Below, piece after piece: positions 43,930 through 56,669 of a stretch of 64,000 nt of DNA. Within the stretch, counting starts at the first letter, position 1; each line of letters opens with the position of its first letter. Under the pieces are notes generated by a model, which searched no databases, had not been told where the DNA came from, and saw only the letters and a program-made list of their open reading frames with translations. Made by a program: the position numbers and the translations under genes. This DNA comes from Aspidiotus rigidus (Eukaryota > Arthropoda > Insecta > Hemiptera > Diaspididae), in the NCBI GenBank assembly GCA_035079385.1, contig JAVHKY010000043.1, positions 248,001-312,000 on the forward strand, given 5' to 3'.

Positions 43930-44292
43930 CTTGTAATCGTACACAAAAACACTGCACAGCACTGACCAAAAACGTTTGTCGTTGTCACTGATTGACTCAA
44001 CATCTAGACTAGTGTACAAATTATTCGAACTTGTCTAAGTCTACGTGAGGTAAGATAAGGAGGGAAGAAAAAACTTGAAAAAATCATTCCAATTGTACAG
44101 ATAAACGAAGTTTTATGTACAAACTTGCTAGAATTTTAGACTGTTTGGATGTTGAATTACAAATAAAAAGAGCGTATTATACGTGAAGTTTCACATTGAA
44201 AATTGTGCTAGAGTTAAGGGACCAGCGTATTTGAGCGTATTACGCGCGGGAAATTGTATTGTCCGGGATCGTATTAAACGGATTTCACTTTG

Positions 44293-44441
44293 TGTTTTAA
44301 GGCCTTGTACAGTACAAGTGTTGTAGGTGAGTCTTTATAATTCGTACATACATTATTTCACTCGCTTCGCTCGTTCCGCAAACGTAATGTACTCGTTATG
44401 AAAAGACTCACCTACGCCACATGTACTGTAAATAGCCATTC
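44293..44441. repeat. Foldback MITE, copy of 24,799-24,946
   Basis: Same arms (TACAGTACAAGTGTTGTAGG and its partner) and the same GCTTCGCTCG centre, with only a few differences from the intronic copy. Confidence 0.85.
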
Positions 44442-45655
44442 TCGGACAGTCTTTGTCGTCAAGAGTGACCAAGATAGTCTCTGAACATCAATATTAATGA
44501 TAATGTACAAATATATCGTTTGATTAATACTCCACGTACTACATATTCTGTGTCATTTTCAAATTTCTGTACAGTCTTTAAGGAAGTTTCTTAATTCTTC
44601 TCGATACCTACTTCCTCAATTGTAATACCGTACGTACAAATATTAAATCTCTGAGATTCCAGATTAGAGTGGAACAAAGATGCAGATCTCTTGGTTTCCA
44701 GATCTTGACATAGAGAAAATCGAGATCTCTTGAGCTCTACATCTTGGTAGGAAAAGAAGCTCCAGATCTTGTGAAAAAAATTAAAAAATAAATTTCCGTC
44801 ACGTACAGTTAATTAGAAAAAAAAAAAAAAAAAAGAGACCCAGATACTGAGGCGCATGGCGACTCAGTCTTGTTTTTTTTTGTTTTTTGCCTTTTTTTAT
44901 CCCCTTACGTTCCTTTTCTCATCCTTGGACACATATTCTCGGCCGGTCGGCCCTACTAAACAAGAGATAATTTATCAATAATGTAGTTGAATTCAGTTCG
45001 TCATCATCATCATCAGTGCATTTGTTTCGGTAGATGACCTGTCACTCGCCAACAGAAAGTCGAGTAACGTGAATCACCCAAACAGCATTAGTCGTATGAC
45101 GTTAATAACCGAGCCAATTGATTTGGTGAATTACGTGGATGAATCATATATAGAGAGTATTTTCGGCGATTCACATTACAACTTGTATTGAGGCAGTGAA
45201 TGTTATTGATATTGGTTCATGCCTTAACTAGGAAAGAAAAAATCCTGTACTTTCATCCTTGAGGTCAATGGGACGCCTTGCAGTAAAGAGTTGGCTCTTC
45301 AAAGGCTAAGGGAAAGCAAACCCTGACAGAAAACCATTACACTGCTGCCTTGCAGGAAGGAAACGGAACTCCGAAGGCTAGGGGAACACCCCCCAACAGA
45401 AAAGTCTGATGAAGGGAACGGGAAACCACGTCAGTAATGCGCTAGACGTAGATATTTTGGCTGGAAACTTGGAAACTCGGATACTCAGCAACGGTTAAAT
45501 GCGGTTTTGCTGGCTGCTGTAGATGGTTGCAGCCTCGGTGCTATAATATTCTAATTACTATTTAATAAATAGTATTGTGAACGTGCTGCATCGCTGTCCG
45601 GCGGTTTGTATTATCTTATATACATATATATATATATATATAGATTTATGACGGC
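44442..45655. other. Non-coding stretch
   Basis: Contains AGATCT-rich lines near 44,650-44,770, a poly(A) tract at 44,818-44,834, and a purine-rich part (45,230-45,440) with repeated AAGGCTA-GGG words and GGAACGGGAAACCACG. The last resembles the tail of some LINEs, but not enough to name one. A (TA)n tract lies near 45,620. No gene seen. Confidence 0.45.
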
Positions 45656-45659
45656 GGTA

Positions 45660-46085
45660 TGTGAGCTCCGTTTTAGAATATATATTCCAATCCGAGATCC
45701 TTAGATCCGATGCCCGGAGCTCGGATTATGTGAACCATATATATAGTATTATAAGGACTCCAGTATACAGTAGACGCAATATTAGGTGGAACTCAGATTA
45801 CGCAAATTTCTCAAATATATATCACTGTTTAGTTGGATGGTCAACCATGTAGAGTGCGTTGTTTCAAAGTTTATATATCGAAAGTGGAAAGAAACATGAT
45901 AGATCTGAGGTCCAATAATTGACAACATCGCACAGAACTCGGTTTACCGACAAGTGTATGACCAGCAATTTAATATAAATGGTTTGGAGCTCAGTTTACC
46001 GACAAGTTTACTTCAAAAATGTTGTACAAAACGTTTGGAGCTCGGTTTATCGGTGTATACTAAATAATATAAATCAATGCAGTCC
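45660..46085. repeat. Loose tandem array of GGAGCTCGG(T/A)TTA words
   Basis: GGAGCTCGGATTATG, GGAACTCAGATTACG, GAACTCGGTTTACCGACAAG, GGAGCTCAGTTTACCGACAA and GGAGCTCGGTTTATCGG follow at about 60-90 bp spacing, alternating with TATATATA. A related array is at 60,060-60,360. Confidence 0.6.
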
Positions 46086-49010
46086 TCTTGCATGGAAATA
46101 TTGAACTCGCGTTACCCTATCGGGTCATCACGCTGGTAGCTTGTAATTTATATTTCATGTTTGTATTTCGTCTTCCCTTTGGAGTAGGTGGCCTATAGGT
46201 AAATTATTTTTTTCTTCGCGGATTGTGTATTTACTTTTCAATTTTTTTTTTTTCGATGTAGGATTTAGCAGTGCCTTTAGAATTAGAGGGTAGGTAACCT
46301 TCTGTAGTCCCTGGAATATTTTTCTATCTCTGAGCATTCTTCTAGTATTCTTTTTCAATAATTAATTTAGAGGCATGTATAGAAATTTGACTTCTACACA
46401 TAGAAACGTTTGAGGAACGTGTAAAATTAGAAGTTATTTTAATTCGAGTGATCCATGATAGTGTTTAAGGTATTGTGAGAGAAATAGTGCAGGTTTGAAT
46501 GAGAGTAGCGGGACTGAGCAAATTTGTTCGAGTTAGGATCTATGATTTCGACTCGTCTATGTTTGACTTATTCAGGTCTGACTGTACCAATTATTTATCT
46601 TCCTCTTCTTGTAAATTTTAGATTTGTAATAGATTCTCAAGTTGTCTTCTTCCTTGTTTTGTGCTAGTTCCTTTCCGGAGTTTTTTGGAGAAATTCTGAT
46701 ACAAAACAATAAAGGGGTTTCTTAAATGTGCTTGAAGTAAGCTAGATTCTGGCGTCAGTTTCATATTTTGTCAATTTTAATGGATTAGCCGAGTAACATT
46801 CACTAATTCAACGAGGAAAAGAAAACAATTTACAAATGACAAACTGTTGTAATAAGAAGTTGACATTGACGTTATTGAAAAACTTGGAAAAATTTTTATG
46901 CAGTAATCACAGTCACCTTGGGGTTGAGAAGCTACAATGTAAGTTAGATACTAAACAAAGCCTGCTCATGAATGAATAAAATAACGAAAAAATTCTATAG
47001 ACGGGGTAAAATAAGCCGTAGGAATAAAGGATCTAGAAAATTTTTAAACTGTATTTTACCAGTGGCTCGAGCTATGGTGTGGCGGTCCATTCCTCCAAAA
47101 AAAAGCTATCTGGCAGTGCACATCAAATTAATAAAGTCGACATAATGTACGCTCAAAATACTTCACCCACTTGATACGTCATATTCACACAAAATTGGCA
47201 CTTGGCAGTAAGAAAAAATTGAAGAAAGCATAGTGCAGATTGCGACATATTAGTACCAAAGCAGAAGGTGTTCAAGAGAAAGGTGGGAGAAGTAATACCA
47301 AATTCATGAATATAACTCTTCCTCCTGAAAATTCTTTGCCAGGCACCTCACACCTCAATAGCAAATTTGAATGTATGAAATAATCAACATTAAGGTTCAA
47401 GGAAGACTTTAACCAGCTTTCAAGCAACACCTGTAAGTCCAAAATATCAAATTTTGCAAGAGAAAAAAGAATGTTTTCAAAATTTCCTTCTTTTTTAAGA
47501 GTGAAGTGATTATTATGATAATTTGAGGGTAGGTAACCGAGCCCTCTGTAAAATTTTTCGCCAAATTTTGGTTGTAAAAGTTTGAAAGGACTCACGAGGT
47601 TTTGTTGTACTCTGGGTTTCCGTAGTTCTTGAAACACTGCTCTGGGAAAGCCAATAATACACAGACAGCCTATCAAGACACTGCCGTAAGTCCATTTTCA
47701 GAAATTTGACAGGAAACACAAAAAAACGATGAATAAAATGGTACTCAATGAATGGAAAATTGCCATAAAAATTAATCCGGACTAATTTTTTTGTGCTGGC
47801 TGCACTAATTGTCTCATTCGATGCAGAACGCTTTCTACCACCAAACAGCATTAAAATCTTATTCTGGACTGACGGCGGTTTCTTAATAGGCAGTCGATAC
47901 AATATTGATTCACAAGGTGTGATTCAAATTCCTCTATTTTTTCCAATAAAAAACTACATACTTATATAAACCCATTTTTGATATAAAATTGTCTAACAAG
48001 GTAGGTAATTCACTACAGAAACAATGTGTAAAAGGTGATAATCTTTTTCTGTATGCGGTGATACACTAGAAAATGAAGAGACTAACTAGAAAATTATGAA
48101 AAGTTCACTTTCACAGATTATTGTTTTCTGCAAATCCAAAAGTCACAAAAAATGTACTTGAAATGATGACACAGACACGCAGATGAACCCGCATTGTTCT
48201 CCAATTTTATGACAATCTCCTACTTCCTTTTTGTAAGAAACTCAAATAAATTCACTCATTCACAAAGATTTTACTTTTGACTTGACTATTAAAAAACTTG
48301 TAGTTTGGAGGTGCAGTACTGAATAATTTCTATTTTGAATACTGAGTACACCTACGTGTATGACCTCATCATATCAATACTATACAGAACGCGAATTGAA
48401 CTTGAGCTTTTATAGCTGTATGTAAAATATACCTAATCTTGAAAAAACTTCAAGTTTTGAGCCAAACTATGAGCCCTGTCATATTTTCTTTTTTGCTATT
48501 AAAAATAGTTTATATTGAAGCTAAATTTATTCTTCCAGAGACTGATTTTGAGAATCACTTGGTGGATCCAAGAGATTACAAAAATGAGTATAAGGACTGT
48601 TGATAAGGAAAAAAGATAATGTTTTGGAAAGGGTTCAAGGTCTGAGCTTTAAGAAATGAGAGAAGCTTTGAACGACTATAGGTTCAGAGCTCTACAGAAA
48701 AATTTTGAGGTGCTAACCCTATCAGTGAAAAGGGATGTGATCCTTATGAAGAAAAAACTACTGTATTTGTGAACTAATTAAGCCATATAGAAGAATGCAA
48801 CTAGGAAATTTTGCATCCAGAATTAATAAGAAGAAAAGATTATATAAAAAAGGAGAATATTTTCTACAAGCTAAAAGTAAAGCCCATGATTTACATCTCT
48901 CTTAGTACAGTGAGCCTCATAACATCAAAGGTCTTTGCTTGCATCGTATGTTGGACTCACTCGCGATGACTAGTACATTTTGTGATATAGTGGCTGTTCT
49001 CTGCTTGACT
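46086..49010. other. Unannotated interval, no recognised gene
   Basis: The longest frames are 47,272-47,676 and 47,513-47,902 on the minus strand (134 and 129 codons, overlapping in different frames). The first reads CIIGFPRAVFQELRKPRVQQ and GEKFYRGLGYLPSNY. I recognise no family, and neither shows a clear splice or start context. The rest is AT-rich. Confidence 0.4.
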
Positions 49011-49013
49011 TTG

Positions 49014-49312
49014 AATTAAATTTGAACTTCTACATACAGTATTATTACAAAAGTATATTGTTGGAGCTGTAGCTCTTAGAATCCTACTTGCAGAGCGCAA
49101 AAGTATGGTAAGAACGTGTAGGGTTATTCTTATTGACAAGACTCTCTAATATTCAGGATAGTTTGAGTTCGCGTTTCTTTCCAGTTCTCAAATAATGATA
49201 TGAAATAGGATACGTGCACAAGAAGGATTTTTATAAAGCTCAGGATGAAATATTCTATCCTTTTTGGGGTACTTGCTTCGGCAAGCCAAGTGCCTATGCA
49301 TTCGCAGGTCTG
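49014..49312 (+). repeat. Repeat copy A (possible LTR)
   Basis: Shares order and wording with 57,875-58,122 (same strand): CAGTATTATTACAAAAGTA, CTAATATTCAGGATAGTTT and GATACGTGCACAA, plus CCGCAGGT-like ends. A third, inverted copy is at 59,330-59,540. Position on both sides of the decayed gypsy element suggests LTRs, but clear TG...CA ends, a primer site and target duplication were not found. Confidence 0.55.
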
Positions 49313-49929
49313 AAAGAGTCCATTTTTACGCCCCCTCCTCCTTTTGGGGGAGAGGGTTTGGAGATATCGGCACAAATTTGTACTTTATTTGTGCCGATTG
49401 TGCTTTCCAGACTTGGAATTTGTGCCACATCCTTGGGCCCTGTACCAGCCTCAAAAACAAATTGGGGGAGGACAAAGATTTTTTCTTGACCATGGAGTAA
49501 TTTTGTAATGTAGTGCTTTAGAGCCTATTGCCGGCTTCTGAATAAACTGAAATGAGCGCGCCTTTCCAAAGTTGTACTGCAGCAATTGTAATGTGAACGA
49601 GTCGCATAGTATGAAATTTAAAAGTGGTATCTGAAAATTTATAATATTTTTAAATGTTCTAGTCAAACAATCAATTTCACACAATAATCTCCTATTTTAA
49701 ATTTAACTATTTGGAGACAGGCCACTATTCCAGTCAAAGACCACATTTGAATTCAGAACAGATGGAAATATAACAGATCAGAGAGCATGACTATACAATC
49801 GATACAGTAGAGAGCCTGGGAAACTAACTACCTATTTTCTTTGACTCAATTGTAAAATTCAATTGCAATTTTGCTACAGGAGAAGGAGAAATGAGCTTCA
49901 CTCTAAGGGTGTGCTTAATGAACAAATGG

Positions 49930-50650
49930 TGACTTCCTGAGATAGTGAAAGATGATCAATGTATATTTCTGTGCGCCAGAAATTTTTGATTAAAGTTGCA
50001 TCCGGAATTGTAGTGGAAATTTCACCCATGTTCATTGCTGTAGGAAAGTAGTCGCTGGGGGGAGTCTTTAGAACTTTAGAGACATTGAAATTGAATATTA
50101 TAAGAGTGTACAATGAACCAGGTATTACTTCCTCGGATTTTCAAGATTGATAAATAAATATCTTCTAGCATCAACGAGTAATATTATTATTGAACATTCC
50201 ATCTGGAATTGCAGTGGAAATTTGACCTGTATTCACAACCAGAGAGAAAATATCTTTGTAGTAGCTTTGTAGAACTTGGCAGACATGGGGGGAAGCACGT
50301 TATAAAAGTGCACAATGGACCGCACCAGGTATTACTCTTTCAGATATGTATTAAAGAATGATGAAGATATATTTCTGATGCCCTGGGATTTTTCGATAAA
50401 AGTTGCATCCGGAATTGCATTGGAAATTTGACATACATTCACACCCGGAGAGAAAATTATCTTTGTGGTAGCTTTGTACAACTTGGGAAGCCGTGGGAGG
50501 CATATCATACGAGTGCACAATGGACCAGGTATTACTTTCTCAGATTTTGATGAATGACAAATGAATATCTTATACCTTCGATGAATAATTAATATTATTG
50601 TTGGAAGTTTCATCTGGAATTGTATGGGAAAATGGATTTATATTAACTTC
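49930..50650. repeat. Alternating ABAB tandem repeat, about 205-bp units in 405-bp dimers
   Basis: GCATCCGGAATTG-A-TGGAAA (A type, near 50,000 and 50,406) alternates with CATCTGGAATTG-A--GGAAA (B type, near 50,208 and 50,608). A units share upstream TATATTTCTG and GATTTTTCGAT; B units share AATATCTT and TAATATTATT. All share GTGCACAATGGACCAGGTAT and TTACT-CTCAGATTT. Non-coding. Confidence 0.75.
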
Positions 50651-51149
50651 TGCAAGGATTCATGACCAAAACCCGATTGCACGAACGTCGAAAAACAAAT
50701 CATCATGTGGTGTAAAACATTCATAGCCAGATATTCTGCTAAAAAGAATCAAGTAACATTAGTCAAGAATCATGATCAATATTCATTCACACAATGACCA
50801 AAATATGAACAGGAGATCATGATGGGGAAAAAACTACTGTGAAGTACTAGGAGCTAAATTACAAAGTTGAATTTGTTCATCAAAACCAGGATAAAAATGA
50901 GGAAGTTGATTGTTTGAAAATTTTTCTATGACAAATAATAGGTGCATAGTAATCATTCAGAAATACAGTTATCATCCAAAGAGAATGGAGGGTGGATTGT
51001 GGAATAGAATTAGCAGCTCGAATGATTGGAAATGGAAATGATATTGGAACCAGCTACGAGGTGTATCGAGCCGAATTGTTTCTATAAGTACAGCAAACGC
51101 GAAATGGTACCCAAAAATTTCTAAATCCAAAAGCAAAAAGTGAAACCAG

Positions 51150-51570
51150 TTTTTTTTTGAAATATTGGTTGTATGGTACATTTTGATCCATGTTATCATA
51201 GAAACTTCTATTGCGGCATTCTTGATGATTAGCTGAGGTATGCTTTCTACCCTGGTGAATTTGCTGCAGCGTGACCAGTCTAGCCCTTTTGATGGTACAT
51301 AATTTACCCCAACGTTCAAATAAATTTAACATTGCGTTAAGTGGGTGTCATGTCAGCCCTTTCTAATTTGAGAAGAAATACATTATGTAAATGGAATTTA
51401 GCTCCAATTCTGATAGAATTTGGGTCCCAACTGAGTTTCACAATTGAGTACACTGATTTGCTGATTGTATGGTCCTTCAAACCATATTGTGATGGAAACT
51501 CCTATTTTGGTATTCTTTACTGCACTATGTTTCCTTTTCTGGTGAATTTGATGGGAAATGTTATTTTTGG
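51150..51570. repeat. Diverged duplication, spacing about 300 bp
   Basis: GAAACTTCTATTGCGGCATT ... TTTCTACCCTGGTGAATTTG and GAAACTCCTATTTTGGTATT ... TTTCCTTTTCTGGTGAATTT are aligned copies, each preceded by a TGTATGGT word. Confidence 0.5.
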
Positions 51571-52025
51571 CAATCTGTTGTACTGATTTGATATCTATGA
51601 AGATTAATGGCAAATTATTTTACAAAATTTGGCGATCTGGGATGGAATGAAACTGATCTTAAGATGGAGATGAAGCTGAACCAATTAGTATATTATGAAT
51701 GAATTGTACTGATTGGAAAAATATGGAACTCAACTGGTTCATAGATGATGATGGAAAGAAACTGAAATGTATTGGTTTTGGAGCGGATGTGTATTGAGAG
51801 GAAATGTTGGATAAACTGGCAACTCCTTTGCGGAGCGAGAAAAAATAGAACTCTGTGTAGTCTCCAAGCCGCACCAGAGGTGTGATCGAGAGGTCCTTAG
51901 TGAATGAATTGGTTTAAGGATCTGATCGATCCTGATGTTATGAATGATGCACTTGTACTTGTGGGTGATGATAGCAAAGTCCAAACAAGCATTCCAAGCA
52001 GAGAATTGCAAAGATACGTGGGCGA

Positions 52026-53530
52026 TTGGATGCTGATCTGATATACCAGGCAGATGAACTTGGGTTTGAAACTGAGTCCTTGATGGGAGGCTTTGGTCAG
52101 GCCTCTCAACAAGTAAAGACCAAACAAACCAAAGGTTCCCATGATCACACTGCTCAACTACTGAAGAGAACTAGATTGGATGATACCACCAGAATAGAAT
52201 CACTGGCAATGAAGATGAAACAACGAGATGAACTGATTGATTTATTGCTGAATGGAAGACGCACTGCACCAGCACTACAGTATTACTTGCAATGGAATAT
52301 TACACCAATTGGAGAATGTACTTGGGTCTGAACCTGAAGAACAATGATCAGTGGTTACATTCCCTGAATCAATTCAACAAAATATTCTGTTAGATGGACG
52401 TCACTACTACCTCTTGCAGATTTGGTAGTAAAATTGGCACAAAAGTTTGGCTAAATACTCAAATTTGGAAGAATGGGGAAAATTGCTGTTGAAAATGTTC
52501 TCAGAAATATGTAATCCAGAGACAGAAAATGAAATGAGTCATGTGGAACATACTTTATTGATGAGCAAACATCCCTGAAACCTTGCCAACTATCTTCATA
52601 GCAAGAAATGGACCATATATTGGAAAGAATAACTGATTGAATAATGTAACAGCAATTTGAGCAAGAAGTTTACTTGGAACAAGAAAAGACTGGCTTTATT
52701 CTCCACATAAGTTTATAAAATCGAAGTTTGACCTTTTCATCACCCCTGAAGATTTGCCCCATGAAAGCCAGAAACTCTGATTGCAAGAAGAAAGCAGTTA
52801 ATCAAGAGACTCACAGAGAAGAGTGTAAGAACACATGAAACCTGGTCATGTAAGCAAGATCTTGACAAACATCACTACAAAATGGAGAACAAGCTGAAGA
52901 CAAAGAGAAAGCACAGTTTGATTGGAGAAAGAACTAGTACTCTATGTTCAAGGCATAACCAAAGGAAGGACTACATGAGGAGAAGATACTACAAAAAGTG
53001 AGTTCTCTAAAGCCATCAACCAAGAAATCAAGAATTACGAGGACAAGGATAGATTTAAGAAGCTAGAAATGATTGAAGCAGAATAGCAGACTACCCCAAG
53101 AAGAAAGCTCAATATTATACCAAATGCCGATGGTCAGACCACAGACTTGGAGAATATAAAATATGGTATTCTGGTGATAGCATTCATAGATTGTGGATGT
53201 GAAGACTATGAGTTGAAAAGAAGACATCTTTCAAATTGTTGATGATGAGATGCAAGATGAAGATATTATCATTGAATACAACTTACTTGATCAAGCGGAT
53301 ATGAATGCTGTTATAGGATGGTGGTCCTCCAAGACTCCAACAGATGGAATTTCAAAGCTGACAGCAGTAAGAAAACATGTTGGAGCACAGACAATGCAGA
53401 AATTTCAACCAGATCATTCAAGTCGTGCAAAGTATAAGATGAGGCAGATGATGCAACATCCTTGGGAGGAAGAATGTGTGGACCAGAAAGATACATACCT
53501 CAATTCATTGTATTCTCCAATGACCATATA
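52026..53530 (+). pseudogene. Decayed Ty3/gypsy element: gag-position and protease region
   Basis: A series of + strand frames with stops. 52,026-52,331 reads MDADLIYQADELGFETE and LAMKMKQRDELIDLLL, gag-like only by position. Near 53,170 the frame reads ILVIAFIDCGCEDYEL, matching the retropepsin active-site segment with the DTG decayed to DCG. At 53,490-53,530 ERYIPQFIVFSNDHI leads into the pol frame that resumes after the DNA-element insertion. Dead. Confidence 0.55.
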
Positions 53531-54652
53531 TTTTTCGTAGGCGATTTGGAAAATTTCGCCGTTTACAATCTGCCTTAGGCTGAATGTAAACTGCCGGCAG
53601 TATTAAAAAATGATTGAAAATTGTCCAGTCCGCCTAATTTATTTTAGGCAGATTATAATCTGCCCGAGATCTGTTAGGCAGTTTGTGAAATGTACTTTAC
53701 ACAGTTCAATTAGCCTAACTTTCTTCCGGCTCATTGCAAAGAGACTACGTGTACGGAGGCAGTTTGAAAAAGAGAACGATATACAAATTATTATGATCGA
53801 AGAAGCGTTTCTCGAGTTAAAAATATCAAGAGGTTCTAAACTAAAATATTATGTACAATGTCATGTACTGTATTATATAGGGAGACTAGAAAAGAATATC
53901 GAAAAAAAAAAAAAAAAAATAGTAAAGGGAGGTACACGGGACGTAAACCACTTTATTCTTTATTTCCACGCGGAATACTTTTGTGGCATCTCGAGTTGCA
54001 CAGTTCAAGAGCTTTGAAGCAAACGCATCTCGTTGTGCTGCATTGAAGCACCGCAGTTGCAGCTTGCGTATCCCTGTCCGCCAAATTTCAACTCCATGGA
54101 AACTGCTTCTCTTAGAGAAATCACTTTGTCTCGCACGTCACCTTGGAATGCCGTGCCAGAAACACCGAAGTCGTTACGGGAGTACCAGTTTTTCAAAGCT
54201 CCATTTTTCGTGTTCACCTGGTATACATTATTTTCAATTTTCAAAATTCTTCCTATTATATTTTGAGGGTCCAGCGGCCCGCGATCGACATTCGAAACGT
54301 TCAGGAAAATTGAATCGCCAACTTCTGCGCGGTTGCAGTTCCTCTTAGCATTTTCCACCATTTGATCAGCAGCCCGTTTCTGCCCTCTGCGCATAATAAT
54401 TTGTGTATCGTTCTCTTTTTCAAACTGCCTGCGTACACGTAGTCTCTTTGCAATGAGCCGGAAGAAAGTTAGGCTTATTGAACAGTATAAAGTACATTTC
54501 ACAAACTGCCCAATAGAGCTCGGGCAGATTATAATCTGCCTAAAATAAATCAGGCGGACTGGACAATTTTCAATCATTTTTTAATACTACCGGCAGTTTA
54601 CATTCAGCCTAAGGCAGATTGTAAACGGCGGAATTTTCCAAATCGCCTACGA
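53531..54652. mobile_element. Ginger/KRBA2-like DNA element remnant, 1.12 kb, 257-bp inverted ends
   Basis: Left arm (53,535-53,791) begins TCGTAGGCGATTTGGAAAAT; the right arm (54,397-54,652) is its complement. The arms share GTTTACAATCTGCCTTAGGC, CAGATTATAATCTGCC and AGAGACTACGTGTACG. CATATA at 53,525-53,530 and 54,653-54,658 is a candidate 6-bp target duplication; removing the insert plus one copy restores the gypsy pol frame. Between the arms the minus strand keeps only the C-terminal end of a transposase-like protein, so this is an internally deleted derivative. Confidence 0.8.
53953..54391 (-). pseudogene. C-terminal fragment of a KRBA2-like/Ginger-type transposase
   Basis: The minus-strand frame reads KRAADQMVENAKRN, then VGDSIFLNVSNVDRGPLDPQ and IIGRILKIENNVYQVNTKNG, then LKNWYSRNDF and SLREAVSMELKFGGQGYASC. 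V-D-R-G-x-x-D--N-IG-I and Y-VxTKNG-L--WYSRN-F are what I know from the region after the integrase core in KRBA2-like proteins. A frameshift near 54,040 is followed in another frame by CSTTRCVC and CNSRCH, the family's Cys-rich tail, ending at a TAA at 53,953. The catalytic integrase core is missing. Confidence 0.75.
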
Positions 54653-56665
54653 CATATACACATCGTGAATAATATATCAGATAAACAAGTAACCATCAGA
54701 AGAAATCAAACATTAGCTCAAGGTATAAAAGCAAAGTTTGCTCCAGACATTGAAAAAGAAGAGAACAAGAATTCCCAACTTTCAAGAGGGAGGACCTGAA
54801 GGAACTGATGGATAGAAAAAAAAAAAAAAGAAGTTGGTAAGAAACTTTAATAGTTGACCAATGAATTCCGAAATGGTTTGCAAAAAATTGGTCAAAAGAG
54901 GCAAATCCAAAGTTGGATCAATGTAATTAACAGATTTCAAACTACAGATCATACTGCTTGTCATTTACTGTTTGTCAAACAACATCTAGAGGAGCGGAAA
55001 GAATATGGGTCAGTCAGAGAATTGAACCCCCTATAAATAATGTCCAACTTTATTAGTCAAGAAGAAAAATGATGAACTATGTATGTGCCGTGATTTAAGG
55101 AAGTTAAATACAAACAAAGCTGTTAAAGACCAATATCTATTACCTCAAATAGATGATCTACTAGACCAACTAGTATGAGCAATCAAATATATCTTATTTG
55201 ATTTAGCATGGGGCTATTTTCAAATCGGAATTGAAACCAAGTCCGCAGAGAAGACAGGATTTGTTATACTAGAGGGATACTATGGATGGCTTTGCATGTC
55301 ATTTGGATTGAGTAATGGAAATGTTGTGTTTCATCAAGCAATGCATACTATCTTAAACCCAATAATAGAAACGGGGGTATTTGCCTATCTTGTCATACTG
55401 ACAACATCCAAAATCACCGGGCAAGGATTACAACAATTGTAATGCATATTCTAAGTATTATAAGGAGCTGTATTAACCACCAGACTTGATGAATGACAAA
55501 TTCTAAGATAAAAGCTGACATTTCTGGGAGATAAGCTGATATCTGAAATATGAAGAAAAGAAGGAAAGTTGCAGACAGACAACGGAAATATTGAAGAAGT
55601 GAACAAGTTTCCATGACCTACCAATGTACATGAAGTAAAACAATTTGTTGGATTACTCAGGTACTTTCAAAAATATATCAAGAACTTTGGACTAATTGCT
55701 GCACTACTAACCAAGAAGACAACAGAATTTCAATAGAGCGAGATACAAGAGAACGCATTTATCGGATTAAAATAGGAATCAGCAGAACAACCAATGTTGG
55801 CAAATTTTAACCCAGCAGATCAACGCCTGCAGTAATGGCATAGGAGTAATTCTTATGCAGAGATAGCCAGAGAAGACATTAAAATCAATCATCTACTTTA
55901 GTCAATAAACAACCAAAGATAAAAACTATTCCTACAAACTTGAAACACTGGCAATTGTCAGAGCACTACAACAATTCAGAGTTTATCTCCAGGGAAAACC
56001 ATTCAAAGTAATAACAGATTGAAGCGCCCTAAGCTATACATTAACCAAAAAGGACTTGAACACAAGGATTGCCAGATGGTGGCTACTCATACAAGAATTT
56101 GTTATGAAAATTGAATACCGACCTGGTACAGTCATGTGACATGTGGACTCACTCAGCAGAAATCCAACAGAAACCAAAAAAGAAACACAAACAAATAGTC
56201 GTACTCGGTGCAAAAACGGAGTTAGAAGAGAAGGATTGGGTCAAAGTAGCACAGCAACAAGACAAAAGATGTCAAGAAATATTGGCCGCACTCCAAGCAA
56301 AACAACCAGATGCACAGGAAAAAGAAATCAAGCGAGACTTTATCATCATGAATGACCAGTAATATTAAAAAACAGAACAAGGACTATGTTGGGTAGTTCC
56401 CAGGAGCAACCGCAGCCAAATATTAAGAATTTAACATGATGACGCAGGACATCCAGGTGGAACGAAGACAGAAGACCTTATCAAAGAAAGATTCTGGTTT
56501 CCAAAATTGAGAAAATATACCCAAGACTAGTGTCATGCTTGGCTAGACTTTTTAAATGTCAAACCAAACCGCGGATTATCTATAGTGAAGTACTATACCA
56601 AATTCCACACCAAGAGCAGCTGAAAAGATTGAAAGAATCAATGCAGTGGTACTTTGAAAGTTGAT
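54653..56665 (+). pseudogene. Decayed Ty3/gypsy pol: RT, RNase H and integrase finger
   Basis: In + strand order: NNISDKQVTIRRNQTLAQGI; RT pieces RDLRKLNTNKAVKDQYLLPQ, IDDLLDQL, AWGYFQIGIE and MSFGLSNGNVVFHQAMHTIL; the connection motif EVKQFVGLLRYFQKYIKNFG; RNase H pieces KNYSYKLETLAIVRALQQFR and TLTKKDLNTRIARW; and integrase HHCC start HDDAGHPGGTKTEDLIKERF. The YxDD catalytic box is lost (FAYLVILTT), and many stops lie between. The order RT, RNase H, IN is that of Ty3/gypsy. The integrase core is cut off near 56,665 by a non-LTR fragment. Confidence 0.82.
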
Positions 56666-56669
56666 TTCA

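Noticed and set aside
45400..45450. CTGATGA ... GAAAC as a hammerhead ribozyme
   Set aside because: No stem II pairing between the two core boxes.
49930..50650. CRISPR-like array
   Set aside because: Units are about 205 bp with no short repeat/spacer pattern, and the DNA is clearly eukaryotic.
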